Shown in pieces: positions 37,368 to 46,497 of a stretch of 54,466 nt of DNA. The stretch is from Chromatiaceae bacterium (GTDB lineage: Bacteria > Pseudomonadota > Gammaproteobacteria > Chromatiales > Chromatiaceae), in the NCBI GenBank assembly GCA_007693535.1, contig REDK01000097.1, positions 1 through 54,466 of the forward strand. Reading direction: 5' to 3'. Position numbers and translations under genes: made by a program. Position 1 is the first letter of the stretch, and the number at the start of each line of letters is the position of its first letter. The notes under the pieces were generated by a model, which was not told where the DNA came from, did not search any database, and worked only from the letters and a program-made list of their open reading frames with translations.

Positions 37368-39059
37368 GTGCCGGTGCGGGCTGAGCATCCCGGGCGGTTG
37401 GTGGCGTTGATCGGCGCGCCGGCACGCGCTCGCCCTGCGGCCCTGGCGGGGATCCCGGCCAGGATCCCAGCGTCGCGGCATCTTCCAGCGCCGCGGCACC
37501 TTCCAGCCCCGCAGCATCGTCTATTGCTGGAGCGTCGGGAACGACTCCAGCCAATTGCGACGCGCGGTCGCGTCGCCCATGCGCTGCTGCTCGCCCTGCT
37601 GATCAGTCTGCCAGGGCTGGCGCCTGCGACAACGCACGGCGGCGATTCGCTGCCGCCACAGATCGATGCCCTGCTGCCGGAGCTGCCGCTCGATCCCTCC
37701 CAGGTCAGCATCTATGTGCGCCAGGTGGACAGCGCAGTGCCGCTGCTCGCCTTCAATGCCGAGGTGGCGCGGGCGCCGGCCTCGGTGATCAAGCTGGTCA
37801 GCAGCATCGCCGCCCTTGACCTGCTTGGCCCCGAGTACCAATGGTCCACCGAGGTGTATCGGGTCGGGCCAGTGGCGGACGGCACCCTCAGCGGTGATCT
37901 GATCCTGCGCGGCTATGGTGATCCACACCTCTCCAACGACGCCTTCGCCGGGCTGCTGCGGGCGCTGCGGGCCAAGGGGATCGATACCATCGCTGGCGAT
38001 CTGATCATCGACGAGAGCCAGTTGGCGCCGCCGTCGGCTGGGCGCTACGACTTCGACGGCGCCGGCCAGAGCGCCTATAACGCCCTGCCGGCCGCCCTCA
38101 GCCTCAATCGCCAGGCGACCCATCTGGTGATCTACCACGACCGGCCCAGCGGCCGGGTCGGCGTCTATACCGATCCACCCCTGTCGGGGGTCGACCTGGT
38201 GAACGATGCGACCCTGGTGACCGCCCCCTGCCAGGCGCGCCATCATCGCCTGAACGTGCAGTTTAGCCAGCCCGAGGGCGAGCGCCCGCGCCTGCGCGTG
38301 AGCGGCAGCTTTGCCAGCGAATGCCCGGACGAGCGCGTGGCGCGGCTGGTACTGCGCCCGGAACAGCATGCGGCGAGCGCCTTCGATGCCCTGTGGCGTC
38401 AACTCGGCGGGCGCATCGAGGGACGCATCCGCCTCGGCAGCCTGCCGCCCGCCGCGGTGCTAGTGCATCGGCTGGAGTCGCCCCCCCTCGGCGAGGTGCT
38501 GCGCGACATCAACAAGCTCAGCAACAACCTGGCGGCCCGGCTGGTCTTTCTCGGGCTCGCAGACCAGGACGGCCCGGCGCCGGCGACCCTGGAGCAGGCG
38601 CGTGCCCGGTTGGCGACCTGGCTCGCCGAGCGCGGCTTCGAGTTTCCGGAGTTGTTTGTGGATAATGGCTCCGGGCTCTCGCGCGAAACCCGCATCGCTG
38701 CCGCCAGCCTGGGGGAGCTGCTGGTCTGGTCCTATCACCAGCCCTGGATGCCGGAATTACTGGGGTCCATGGCGATCGCCGGGGTCGACGGGACGATGCG
38801 CCGGCGCCTGCGCTTCGAGCCGATCCAGGGCCGCGCGCATCTGAAGACCGGCACCCTGCGCGATGCCAGTGGGATCGCCGGCTACGTGCTGGACGCGCAT
38901 GGCCGCCGCTGGGTGGTGGTGGTGTTGGTCAATGCACTCCCCGGGACCACCCTGGCGGCCTGGCACGGGCACGCGGTGCAGCACGCGCTGCTGCGCTGGG
39001 TGCATGCCGGGGCGTTGCGACCGGCAGTGGCCCCTGACCTGTCCGCGGCCCGTGACTGA
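37368..39059 (+). CDS. dacB: D-alanyl-D-alanine carboxypeptidase/endopeptidase (PBP4 type)
   Basis: A class C low-molecular-weight PBP with the three active-site boxes: S-x-x-K in APASVIKLVSS, S-x-N in KLSNNLAARL and K-T-G in HLKTGTLRDASG. The insert domain between boxes 1 and 2 is present, as in PBP4. It trims peptidoglycan peptides in the periplasm. The frame runs from a GTG at 37368 (563 residues), but the conserved secretory part begins near HALLLALLISLPGLAPA (~residue 71). The true start may be the in-frame TTG at 37524 or another nearby codon; no good ribosome-binding site decides. It lies 57 bases after glgB on the same strand. Confidence 0.93.
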   Translation: MPVRAEHPGRLVALIGAPARARPAALAGIPARIPASRHLPAPRHLPAPQHRLLLERRERLQPIATRGRVAHALLLALLISLPGLAPATTHGGDSLPPQIDALLPELPLDPSQVSIYVRQVDSAVPLLAFNAEVARAPASVIKLVSSIAALDLLGPEYQWSTEVYRVGPVADGTLSGDLILRGYGDPHLSNDAFAGLLRALRAKGIDTIAGDLIIDESQLAPPSAGRYDFDGAGQSAYNALPAALSLNRQATHLVIYHDRPSGRVGVYTDPPLSGVDLVNDATLVTAPCQARHHRLNVQFSQPEGERPRLRVSGSFASECPDERVARLVLRPEQHAASAFDALWRQLGGRIEGRIRLGSLPPAAVLVHRLESPPLGEVLRDINKLSNNLAARLVFLGLADQDGPAPATLEQARARLATWLAERGFEFPELFVDNGSGLSRETRIAAASLGELLVWSYHQPWMPELLGSMAIAGVDGTMRRRLRFEPIQGRAHLKTGTLRDASGIAGYVLDAHGRRWVVVVLVNALPGTTLAAWHGHAVQHALLRWVHAGALRPAVAPDLSAARD

Positions 39060-39230
39060 GGTACCAACAAGCACCGCCGCGACCGTGGTCATTGGATCGG
39101 GATAGCGCAGTGTCCCCGACCTCTGGCGCGGGCGGTGAGCCACCGGTTGTCGACCCGTTCCCGACCGGCACCGCATCTCTCGCGGCTGGAAACCGATCGC
39201 CGCGTTGTCGGTGCGGCGCCGCGACCGCTG

Positions 39231-39761
39231 TCATCCACCCAAGTCCAGGTCATCCTGGATCGCCTCGACGCCGGCCCGCGCGCAGGCCTCGTCGGTGGCG
39301 CCATCCGGGGCGCCGCTGACCCCCACGCCGCCGACCAGAGCGCCGCCGGCCTGGATGGTGATCCCGCCAGCGGACATCAGCAGGAACTCCTGCCGCCCGA
39401 CTGGGGTGTCGGCCCGATCAGCCATGGCGCTGGTATCGGCGTTGAAGTTGACCGCGGTGTAGGCCTTTTTGAAGCTGATCGGTACAGTGATCGGCGCGGC
39501 GATGCTATCGCGCAACTGTACCTGTACTACGCCGTCGCGATCGACCACGGTGACCCCGATCTGGATGCCCTGCGCGCGACAGGCGGCGATCGTGGCATCG
39601 GCGACGCGACGGGCTGTGCCCAGGGAGAGCCGCTGCGTGGAGATCAGCAGTGGTTCGTCGGCACTAGCATCCATGGTGCTGCTACCGATCAGCAGCCCTG
39701 CCAGGGCGGCGGCCAGTGGGACGGAGCGGGCAACGATGGGAAGGGACAGTCTGGTCGGCAT
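39231..39761 (-). CDS. Secreted GlcG/HbpS-family haem-binding-type protein
   Basis: A 176-residue protein with a Sec-type signal sequence (hydrophobic core PLAAALAGLLIG, predicted cleavage around ASADEP). The GlcG/HbpS fold follows: IGVTVVDRDGVVQVQLRDS, FKKAYTAVNFNADTSAM and GGALVGGVGVSGAPDGATDEACARA. HbpS relatives bind haem or corrinoids; GlcG-type paralogues also occur in glycolate and propanediol loci. The ligand is unknown. The start at 39761 has GAGG nine bases upstream; a longer frame to 39860 is not supported. It is transcribed away from rmlB. Confidence 0.88.
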   Translation of the reverse strand: MPTRLSLPIVARSVPLAAALAGLLIGSSTMDASADEPLLISTQRLSLGTARRVADATIAACRAQGIQIGVTVVDRDGVVQVQLRDSIAAPITVPISFKKAYTAVNFNADTSAMADRADTPVGRQEFLLMSAGGITIQAGGALVGGVGVSGAPDGATDEACARAGVEAIQDDLDLGG

Positions 39762-40044
39762 GCTCGAAGACCTCATGGGAGCGGTCGCTGTAATCGATAC
39801 GGAGACAGGACGCAGCGTGGCGCGCCACGGCAGCTTGCCCGCTCCGCCCGGCGCTTGCAACGCTGGCCTTCAGACCTGGCAGTGGCCCGACGGTGGTTCC
39901 GGCGACGGCCTGCGACCATGCTATGCTCGTTGCAGGTTGGTACCGGGGCGCGGGGCCGGGCGGTACCGGCGCGACGCCCCGGATGTGCAGGGGGCGCTGG
40001 CGCTGCGCTTGCGACTGCACCGATAGTGGCATCGACCAGGATCT

Positions 40045-41124
40045 ATGCAAACCCTTCTCGTCACCGGCGGCGCCGGTTTTATCGGCGGCAACTTCGTCCA
40101 TTCCATGCTGGCGCGCAACGATGTGCATATCGTCAACCTCGACAAGCTGACCTATGCCGGCAATCCCGATACCCTAGCCGCGTTTGCCGGTCATCCCCGC
40201 TACGATTTCGTGCAGGGCGACATCGGCGATTCCGCGCTGCTGATGAAGTTGCTCGCGCAATACCCGATCGATGCGGTGGTCAACTTCGCCGCCGAGAGCC
40301 ATGTGGACCGCTCTATCGATGGTCCTGCGGATTTCATCGCGACCAATGTGGTGGGGACTTTCAAGCTGCTCGATTGTGTGCGCGCTTGGTGGTCTCAGCA
40401 GGATACGACCAGGCAGGCCCGCTTTCGCTTTCTGCAGGTCTCCACCGACGAGGTCTATGGCTCGTTGGGGCCAGTGGGGCGCTTCACCGAGACGACCCCC
40501 TACGCCCCCAATTCCCCCTATGCGGCCTCTAAGGCCGCCGCCGACCATCTGGTGCGTGCCTGGCATCATACCTACGGCCTGCCGGTGCTCACCACCAATT
40601 GCTCCAACAATTACGGCCCCTATCAATTTCCCGAGAAGCTGATCCCACTGATGATCGCCAAGGCCCTGGCCGGGGAGGGCTTACCCATCTATGGCGACGG
40701 CGGCAATGTCCGCGACTGGCTCTATGTCGAGGACCACTGTCGGGCGATTGCGCTGGTACTAGCCGCTGGCCGCCCCGGCGAGGTCTATAACATCGGCGGC
40801 GACAGCGAGCGCACCAATCTGCAGGTGGTCGATACCCTGTGTGAGCTGCTCGATGCCGCCCTCCCGGATTCCCCCCATCGTCCCCACGCCCGCCTGAAGC
40901 GCTTCGTCACTGACCGGCCCGGACATGACCGCCGCTATGCCATCGACGCCGGGAAGCTCCGACGCGAGTTGGACTGGATGCCGCAAGAGACCTTCGAAAG
41001 CGGCCTGGCACGCACCCTGGACTGGTATCTGAGCCATCGTGACTGGACCGCACGGGTCACTGATGGCAGCTACCGTGGCCAACGGCTGGGGCTCGCGGCA
41101 CCTGTGATGGAGACCACACAATGA
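40045..41124 (+). CDS. rmlB: dTDP-glucose 4,6-dehydratase
   Basis: A 359-residue short-chain-dehydrogenase-fold enzyme with the NAD-binding TLLVTGGAGFIGGNFVH, the active-site STDEVYGSL and the YxxxK motif in SPYAASKAAADHLV. It converts dTDP-glucose to dTDP-4-keto-6-deoxyglucose, the second step of the dTDP-sugar pathway after RmlA. It is first in an operon with rmlA and rmlC, overlapping rmlA by 4 bases (ATGA). Confidence 0.97.
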   Translation: MQTLLVTGGAGFIGGNFVHSMLARNDVHIVNLDKLTYAGNPDTLAAFAGHPRYDFVQGDIGDSALLMKLLAQYPIDAVVNFAAESHVDRSIDGPADFIATNVVGTFKLLDCVRAWWSQQDTTRQARFRFLQVSTDEVYGSLGPVGRFTETTPYAPNSPYAASKAAADHLVRAWHHTYGLPVLTTNCSNNYGPYQFPEKLIPLMIAKALAGEGLPIYGDGGNVRDWLYVEDHCRAIALVLAAGRPGEVYNIGGDSERTNLQVVDTLCELLDAALPDSPHRPHARLKRFVTDRPGHDRRYAIDAGKLRRELDWMPQETFESGLARTLDWYLSHRDWTARVTDGSYRGQRLGLAAPVMETTQ

Positions 41125-42005
41125 GGCGCAAGGGCATCATCCTTGCCGGCGGCGCCGGTACCCGGTTGCATCCGCTCACCCTGGTGCTGAGCAAGCAGTT
41201 GCTGCCCGTCTACGACAAGCCGATGATCTACTATCCGCTGGCGGTGCTAATGATGGCGGGTATCCGCGAGATCCTGATCATCAGCACTGCGCGCGACCGT
41301 CCTGCCTTCGAGGTCTTACTCGGCGATGGCCGGCAGTGGGGTATCACCTTGTGCTATGCCGAGCAGCCGAACCCCGGTGGCCTGGCGCAGGCCTTTCTGA
41401 TTGGCCGCGACTTCGTTGCCGGCGATCCCAGTTGTCTGATACTCGGTGACAACATCTTCTATGGCGGTGGTCTGATCCAGCATCTGCAAGAGGCCGCCGC
41501 CAGGCCCATCGGGGCCAGTGTCTTCGGCTATTGGGTGGATGCACCGCAGCGTTATGGTGTCGCAGTCTTCGATGATGCTGGCAAGGTCATCGCCATTGAG
41601 GAGAAGCCGGCTCGACCGCGGTCCAATTATGCCGTCACCGGCATCTATTTCTACGACCATCAGGTCTGCGATCTGGCCGCCGAGCTGCGGCCATCAGCGC
41701 GTGGCGAGCTGGAGATCACCGACCTGAACAATCTCTATTTAGCGCAGGGGCAGTTGCATCTGGAGCGGCTGAGCCGGGGGATTGCCTGGCTCGATACTGG
41801 CACCCACGAGTCGCTGCTGCAGGCAGCCAGTTTCATCGCCACCATCGAGCAGCGGCAAGGGCTCAAGGTCTGTGCTCCCGAGGAGGTCGCCTGGCATCAG
41901 GGCTGGATCGACCGACAGGCCCTTCATCGGCTCGCCAAACCCCTACAGAAGAGTGGCTATGGCGATTATCTGTTGTCGTTGCTGGAGCGTGAGGGGCGGC
42001 CATGA
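41121..42005 (+). CDS. rmlA: Glucose-1-phosphate thymidylyltransferase
   Basis: A 294-residue nucleotidyltransferase with GIILAGGAGTRLHPLT, KQLLPVYDKPMIYYPL, LILGDNIFYG and VIAIEEKPARPRSNYAVTG, the full RmlA signature. It activates glucose-1-phosphate with dTTP. It overlaps rmlB and rmlC by 4 bases each, so the three are translationally coupled. Confidence 0.97.
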   Translation: MRRKGIILAGGAGTRLHPLTLVLSKQLLPVYDKPMIYYPLAVLMMAGIREILIISTARDRPAFEVLLGDGRQWGITLCYAEQPNPGGLAQAFLIGRDFVAGDPSCLILGDNIFYGGGLIQHLQEAAARPIGASVFGYWVDAPQRYGVAVFDDAGKVIAIEEKPARPRSNYAVTGIYFYDHQVCDLAAELRPSARGELEITDLNNLYLAQGQLHLERLSRGIAWLDTGTHESLLQAASFIATIEQRQGLKVCAPEEVAWHQGWIDRQALHRLAKPLQKSGYGDYLLSLLEREGRP

Positions 42006-42559
42006 AGATCACACCCACCGGATTACCGGAAGTGCTGCTGATTGAACCGCGGGTGTTCGGTGATGAGCGCGGCTTTTTCATCGAGACCTGGCAGCAGCAG
42101 CGGTACGCCGAGGCCGGGGTCGGACGGGAGTTTGTCCAGGACAACATGGCCTACTCGCGGCGGGGTGCACTGCGCGGACTGCATATCCAGCATCCCCATG
42201 CTCAGGGCAAGCTGGTGCAGGCATTGGTGGGTGAGGTCTTCGATGTCGCGGTCGACGCGCGGTTCGGATCACCCCGCTTCGGGCACTGGGTCGGGGTCAG
42301 GCTCACGGCGGACGGTCGCCAACAGCTATGGGTGCCGGAGGGCTTCCTGCATGGTTACCTGGTCACCAGCGCCGAGGCCCTGATTAGCTATAAATGCACC
42401 GACCTTTATCATCCGGAGACGCAGTTCTCGGTCCGCTGGGATGATCCCGACATCGGGATCAACTGGCCTGCGGGCGTGCCCCCAATTCTTGCCGAGAAGG
42501 ACCGGGATGCACCTCTGTTGCGAGAGATTGACCGAACAGCCCTGCCAGAGATGCCATGA
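42002..42559 (+). CDS. rmlC: dTDP-4-dehydrorhamnose 3,5-epimerase
   Basis: A 185-residue cupin-fold epimerase. It shows VLLIEPRVFGDERGFFIETW, FVQDNMAYSRRGALRGLHIQ (with the catalytic His region) and EVFDVAVDARFGSPRFG. It makes dTDP-4-keto-L-rhamnose. It is the last gene of the rml operon. rmlD, needed to finish dTDP-rhamnose, is not visible downstream; the next gene is convergent. Confidence 0.96.
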   Translation: MKITPTGLPEVLLIEPRVFGDERGFFIETWQQQRYAEAGVGREFVQDNMAYSRRGALRGLHIQHPHAQGKLVQALVGEVFDVAVDARFGSPRFGHWVGVRLTADGRQQLWVPEGFLHGYLVTSAEALISYKCTDLYHPETQFSVRWDDPDIGINWPAGVPPILAEKDRDAPLLREIDRTALPEMP

Positions 42560-42707
42560 ATTGGCGGCCGCCGAGGCTGCACCCGGGTATGATCGCGGGC
42601 AAGTGCGGCAGCACGAGCACCCCTATGATCACCCCCATGAGCACTCCCGTGAGCGCCCCCATGAGCACAATATATCGGCGGTGCAGACTGACGCGGCCAG
42701 CAGTCGG

Positions 42708-43292
42708 TCAGCCCGACTGCTGTGGCACTCGCTGCAGGCGGCTGGCGTCATAGCCGACACTGGCGATGAATGCCTGCATCCGCTCGAAGTCCTCGTCGCT
42801 GAAGACTGGGCTGCGGGACATCACCCAGACGTAGTCGCGTTTAGCACGTCCGATCACCGTCAGTTGGTAATCTTCGTCGAGATAGATGACCCGAAAGTCG
42901 GCCTTGATCGGCCAGATGAACTGCATCCCCCAGCGGGCATTGCTTTCGCGGTCGAGTACGAAGCCGGTGGGGTGATGGGTCTTCTGTGGGCCGTCGAATC
43001 CATTCTGGTTGAAGGTGAAGGTCGTCGCGATGGTGCCATCCGGGTTTAAGGCATAGGATTCGACCGCGTTGTGGGCGCCCTTTTCGACAAAGGTCGGGAT
43101 ATTGGCAACGACGTACCAGGGCCCCATGAAACGTTCCAAGTCGACGTGTGCAACGGTCTGCATCGGATCGCCTCCGGTTTCTTCGCAGCCACCGAGCAAT
43201 CCGGCGGCGAGAGTGAATGTGACAATCAATGGGAGCAGGCGCCGCCAGCGGACGGGCCGTGGCACTTGAGCTATCCGGTGAATCAAGTTCAC
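42708..43292 (-). CDS. Blc-type outer-membrane lipocalin lipoprotein
   Basis: A 194-residue lipocalin with a lipoprotein signal ending LLGGC (C36). The lipocalin first conserved region is FMGPWYVVANIPTFVEKG, and later VWVMSRSPVFSDEDFERM resembles the Blc C-terminal region. Bacterial Blc proteins bind lipids or fatty acids at the outer membrane. The start is GTG at 43292, overlapping the DUF6134 stop as GTGA. A TTG two codons on (43286) sits eight bases after GGAGG and is an equally plausible start. It is last in a three-gene operon (DUF1295, DUF6134, lipocalin). Confidence 0.92.
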   Translation of the reverse strand: MNLIHRIAQVPRPVRWRRLLPLIVTFTLAAGLLGGCEETGGDPMQTVAHVDLERFMGPWYVVANIPTFVEKGAHNAVESYALNPDGTIATTFTFNQNGFDGPQKTHHPTGFVLDRESNARWGMQFIWPIKADFRVIYLDEDYQLTVIGRAKRDYVWVMSRSPVFSDEDFERMQAFIASVGYDASRLQRVPQQSG

Positions 43293-44017
43293 TGCCTCCG
43301 ATAGGTAATGCGACGGCCGGGGGCCGCCTCGCTTGCCAGTTTGACCCAGCCCAGATCATCATGATACCAAAGATCGATGGTCAGTTCGCTGGTGCGCAGG
43401 GCATAGCGGTTAGCCGGCACGCTGGTATCGCCGACGGTGACTTGGTCGGTCCCGGTCGCCTGAACCGCGACTGCCTCGAATTCCCCGGTCTGGGGGTTGA
43501 GGAGACGCTCTTGGGCGAGTAGGGCAGGGTTCCAGTAGGCAAAGGTCATGACGCAACCATCGGTCTGTTCGCTGATCTGGTCTCGCTGCCGGCGTCGCTC
43601 GACTTCGAAATGGCTCGCGCGACGTTCTCCGCTGACCTGATAACGGGTGCCGTTGTCATTGGTGTTGGCCCGAATACGCTGCAGGCAGCCATCGCTGAAG
43701 GTCTCCTGACTGTGGTGGCGATAGTGATAAGCGTTCAGGAAGAGAAAGTCGACGCGAAAATCGGCAGTGCTCTCGACCTGCTTCAGGTCGCCGCGCTCGG
43801 TGATGCGAAATTGATGCTCACCGATCGGGCGCTCGTTCAGATAGACGGCAAACCGGAGTTCATTCGCGGCGCGTGCTGGCACCGCCGCAAGCCCTAGCAC
43901 CGTCAGCAGACTGGCGGTTAGGCCAGCCCGGGCAAAGCGTCGGACGCCTGCAGGCAAGCGTGCTGGGCTTGGCTGGGAAGGCCATCGGTGCGTCAGTTTG
44001 GGGGAGGGCCTTATCAT
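43289..44017 (-). CDS. DUF6134-type secreted protein
   Basis: A 242-residue protein with a Sec signal (hydrophobic core LTASLLTVLGLAAVPARA). A beta-rich secreted domain follows: ELRFAVYLNERPIGEHQFRI, TADFRVDFLFLNAYHYRHHS and VMTFAYWNPALLAQERLLNP match the DUF6134 pattern. Function is unknown; the family recurs near lipid-related envelope genes. The start at 44017 shares a base with the DUF1295 stop (TGATG) and has GAGGAG upstream. It is the middle gene of the operon. Confidence 0.82.
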   Translation of the reverse strand: MIRPSPKLTHRWPSQPSPARLPAGVRRFARAGLTASLLTVLGLAAVPARAANELRFAVYLNERPIGEHQFRITERGDLKQVESTADFRVDFLFLNAYHYRHHSQETFSDGCLQRIRANTNDNGTRYQVSGERRASHFEVERRRQRDQISEQTDGCVMTFAYWNPALLAQERLLNPQTGEFEAVAVQATGTDQVTVGDTSVPANRYALRTSELTIDLWYHDDLGWVKLASEAAPGRRITYRRQ

Positions 44018-44829
44018 CACGATCGGCTCCTCGATGGTGGCCCGGGGAAGAAGGCGTTGGTCCGGGCAATGTAGTCCCGGTAGGCCGGCCGCCGTTCGCC
44101 GATGTCCTTCTCCAGCAGGGCCACGCCGGAGACCCGTAACAGTAGGAAGGTCATCAGGGCACCGCCGAGTAGGCCCCACCAAGCGCCCGCGGCGATGGCA
44201 AATAGGGTATAGCCCCACCAGAGGCAAGCCTCGCCGAAATAGTTCGGATGGCGGGTGTAACGCCACAGGCCCTTATCCATCACCTGGCCCTGATTCGCGG
44301 GGTCAGCCTTGAAGCGGGCCAGTTGCTGATCGCCGATGGCCTCGAAGCCAAAGCCGATCAGCCACAGTGTCAGCGCCAGATAATCGAGCCAGCCGAGCGG
44401 TGCGTCGCCGAGAACTGCCCCGAGCAGCGGCAGCGAGATGATCCAGGCCAGCACCGCTTGCAGGCCAAAGACGACGTACAAACTCTTGAACCAGAAGCCG
44501 GGTTCGTTGTCGGCGCGGATAGCCTGATAGCGGCGATCTTCCGGCTGTCCCCAGTTGCGCATGCTGATGTAAAGCGATAGCCGCACCGCCCAGACTGTGA
44601 CGATGAAGACAACGAGATAGCTGCGTTCGACGGCGGCAGGTGCCAATTGCACGTAGGTTAGGGTCAGCACCAGGAAGAAGATGGACCACAGGCTGTCGAC
44701 TATGCTGACATCGCGACGGGGGATGCTGAACAGCCAGGCAATGATGCCAAGGCCGAGCGCTACCGCCAGTCCGGTGCCGTAGATGGTCAGATCGAACATT
44801 GCAGACAGGGCTCCAGAGTCGGTTGTCAT
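44017..44829 (-). CDS. DUF1295 (steroid 5-alpha-reductase C-terminal-like) membrane protein
   Basis: A 270-residue integral membrane protein with about seven helices and the DUF1295/ICMT-like signature LWRYTRHPNYFGEACLWWGY near the C-terminus. Such proteins reduce or methylate lipid substrates at the membrane; the specific reaction is unknown. An alternative start at 44799 (MFDLTIYGTG) has GGAG upstream and may be the real one. It heads a tightly spaced operon with DUF6134 and a lipocalin, suggesting work on an envelope lipid or hydrophobic metabolite (inference). Confidence 0.88.
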   Translation of the reverse strand: MTTDSGALSAMFDLTIYGTGLAVALGLGIIAWLFSIPRRDVSIVDSLWSIFFLVLTLTYVQLAPAAVERSYLVVFIVTVWAVRLSLYISMRNWGQPEDRRYQAIRADNEPGFWFKSLYVVFGLQAVLAWIISLPLLGAVLGDAPLGWLDYLALTLWLIGFGFEAIGDQQLARFKADPANQGQVMDKGLWRYTRHPNYFGEACLWWGYTLFAIAAGAWWGLLGGALMTFLLLRVSGVALLEKDIGERRPAYRDYIARTNAFFPGPPSRSRS

Positions 44830-45041
44830 CGCAGACGCGATGGCCGGCGAAGTGGATGTTGTCCAGGTCTTGAACAGGTCTTCTGTTGGCGTTGCAGATG
44901 GAGCGATGCGCCGGGTTTCACAACCCCAGGGGTTGACCTCCCCGGCCGGCGGAGATCATGTCGGATCTTCAGAACATGCGTTAACATGCAGTGCTATGCA
45001 TTTGGGTTTTGCCTGCTTGGGCTCTGTATCGAGGGGTTGCG

Positions 45042-45809
45042 ATGATGCACTGCTATGGTCGCTACGATGGTCTTGGTGATCGCCGGTCTGCACCATCTGC
45101 AGCAGGTCGGTGGCGCCCGCTCAGGGCATCGGCCGTTGCCAGTGTGCCAGGCCTGGCGCTCGTGCTGGCGATCATGGTGAGCATCGCCGGCTGTGCCGGC
45201 GGCGGCCGTCCGTTGACCGAGGCCGAGCGCGGTGTCGGCCTCGGTGCCGCTGCCGGGGCTGCTGCCGGCGCCCTGATCGGCTCCACCCGCGCCGATGCCG
45301 GAAAGGGAGCCTTGATCGGTGCGGTCGGCGGTGCCCTCGCGGGCGGTCTGGTAGGCAGTTATATGGACCGGCAGCGGCAGGACTTCGAGCGGGTGCTGGC
45401 CGAGGAGATCGCCGCCGGGGCGATCCGGCTGGAGAAATTGCCAGACCATCGGCTCATCGTGAGCATGACCAGTGCCACCACGTTCGCGGTCGATTCGGCA
45501 CGCATCGAGCCCGGCTTCTTCAGCACCCTCGACAAGATCGCCGAGGTGGTCAACCGCTATGGCAAGACCGAACTGATCATCGCTGGCCACACCGACAACA
45601 CCGGCAGCGCCGCCCATAACCTGGCGCTGTCCGAGCGGCGCGCCGGCGCGGTGGAGACCTACCTGCTGGGCGCCGGCGTCTTGCCGATTCGAATGACCAG
45701 CGTCGGCTACGGCCTGACCCGGCCGGTCGCCTCTAACGAGACCGAGGCGGGCCGGCGTCTGAACCGCCGCGTCGATGTCGTCATCATCCCGTTGGTCGAG
45801 GGCGCCTAG
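45042..45809 (+). CDS. OmpA-family lipoprotein with glycine-zipper domain
   Basis: A 255-residue protein. A signal with lipobox SIAGC (C51) follows an unusually long basic N-region, so a later start cannot be excluded. A glycine-zipper segment (GVGLGAAAGAAAGALIGSTR and the following GGALAGGLVGSYM) suggests membrane association. The C-terminal OmpA-like peptidoglycan-binding domain shows TELIIAGHTDNTGSAAHNLA, LSERRAGAV and RLNRRVDVVI. It anchors the outer membrane to peptidoglycan. ATG at 45042 follows GAGG by seven bases. Confidence 0.92.
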   Translation: MMHCYGRYDGLGDRRSAPSAAGRWRPLRASAVASVPGLALVLAIMVSIAGCAGGGRPLTEAERGVGLGAAAGAAAGALIGSTRADAGKGALIGAVGGALAGGLVGSYMDRQRQDFERVLAEEIAAGAIRLEKLPDHRLIVSMTSATTFAVDSARIEPGFFSTLDKIAEVVNRYGKTELIIAGHTDNTGSAAHNLALSERRAGAVETYLLGAGVLPIRMTSVGYGLTRPVASNETEAGRRLNRRVDVVIIPLVEGA

Positions 45810-45841
45810 CGCCACTGAGCCAACGTCTTGCCCGCCCGCGG

Positions 45842-46351
45842 TCACACCGCGGGCTCGGCGTTGGCGCCCGGGTCGCCAGCGGAGCGAGGCTTGGGGCCGC
45901 TCCCAGTTTCGGCAAGGGCCGGGTTGCGGGCACGCAGGGCGGCGGCCAGGTCCGCCGGCAGCTTAACCGGGCATCCGCGATGTGGGTCGAGACCGGCGTG
46001 GATGGTCCGGGCGGTCGCCGCGAACGCCCCGGCGGCCGTGCTGAAGCGATACCCCAGGGTGAAACTGCGGGTTCCTACCGCGAGCACCTCCACCGCTACC
46101 TCGACCGTTTCGCCGTGCCGCAACGGCAGGCGATAGTCGGCCTCGGCATGCACCAGCGGCAGGGCCAGTTGTCCGGCGCGGATTAGGGCGTCGAGGCGCC
46201 AGCCGAGTGCTTCCATGAGATCCTCATAGGCATCATGAGCATGTCGGAACAGGTGGGCGAAGAACAGCACCCCGGCGGCGTCGCTATCGTGCAAGGCGAC
46301 CCGGAAGCGATGTGGTGGACTGCCGGTAACGGCAGTGGCGCGGGTGGCCAT
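45842..46351 (-). CDS. Hotdog-fold acyl-CoA thioesterase (4HBT/YbgC type)
   Basis: A 169-residue protein with the 4-hydroxybenzoyl-CoA thioesterase-like start HRFRVALHDSDAAGVLFFAH, where the Asp of D-x-D-A-A-G is the usual catalytic region. It then has YRLPLRHGETVEVAVEVL. The DSDAAGVLFFA motif resembles 1,4-dihydroxy-2-naphthoyl-CoA hydrolases of menaquinone/phylloquinone synthesis as well as YbgC. The substrate is therefore undecided. The C-terminal ~35 residues (from NPALAETGSG) are a disordered-looking tail. The start is set at 46351. Confidence 0.86.
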   Translation of the reverse strand: MATRATAVTGSPPHRFRVALHDSDAAGVLFFAHLFRHAHDAYEDLMEALGWRLDALIRAGQLALPLVHAEADYRLPLRHGETVEVAVEVLAVGTRSFTLGYRFSTAAGAFAATARTIHAGLDPHRGCPVKLPADLAAALRARNPALAETGSGPKPRSAGDPGANAEPAV

Positions 46352-46497
46352 GGGGCGACTCCCTCCCACCGCTTTCGCACCGGTGGGAAATCTGCGATGC
46401 TGCGTGGTGATCGGTAGCGGCCCCCGTGCGCCGGCTGGTGCGGAGGCCTGACGCGCCAGTGGTCGGGCTGGCTGCTGGCCCAGCCATCGGAGGTTCC

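Noticed and set aside
42459..42668. Minus-strand 69-aa frame with a hydrophobic N-terminus downstream of the lipocalin gene
   Set aside because: It overlaps rmlC almost completely, and its hydrophobic start comes from a short repeat of GCTCATGGGGG-type sequence. There is no ribosome-binding site or family resemblance, so it is probably a shadow.
42590..42670. Short repeats of CCCATGAGCAC between rmlC and the lipocalin gene as a possible CRISPR or regulatory array
   Set aside because: Only two or three imperfect units of about a dozen bases, without regular spacers. Too little to support a functional array.
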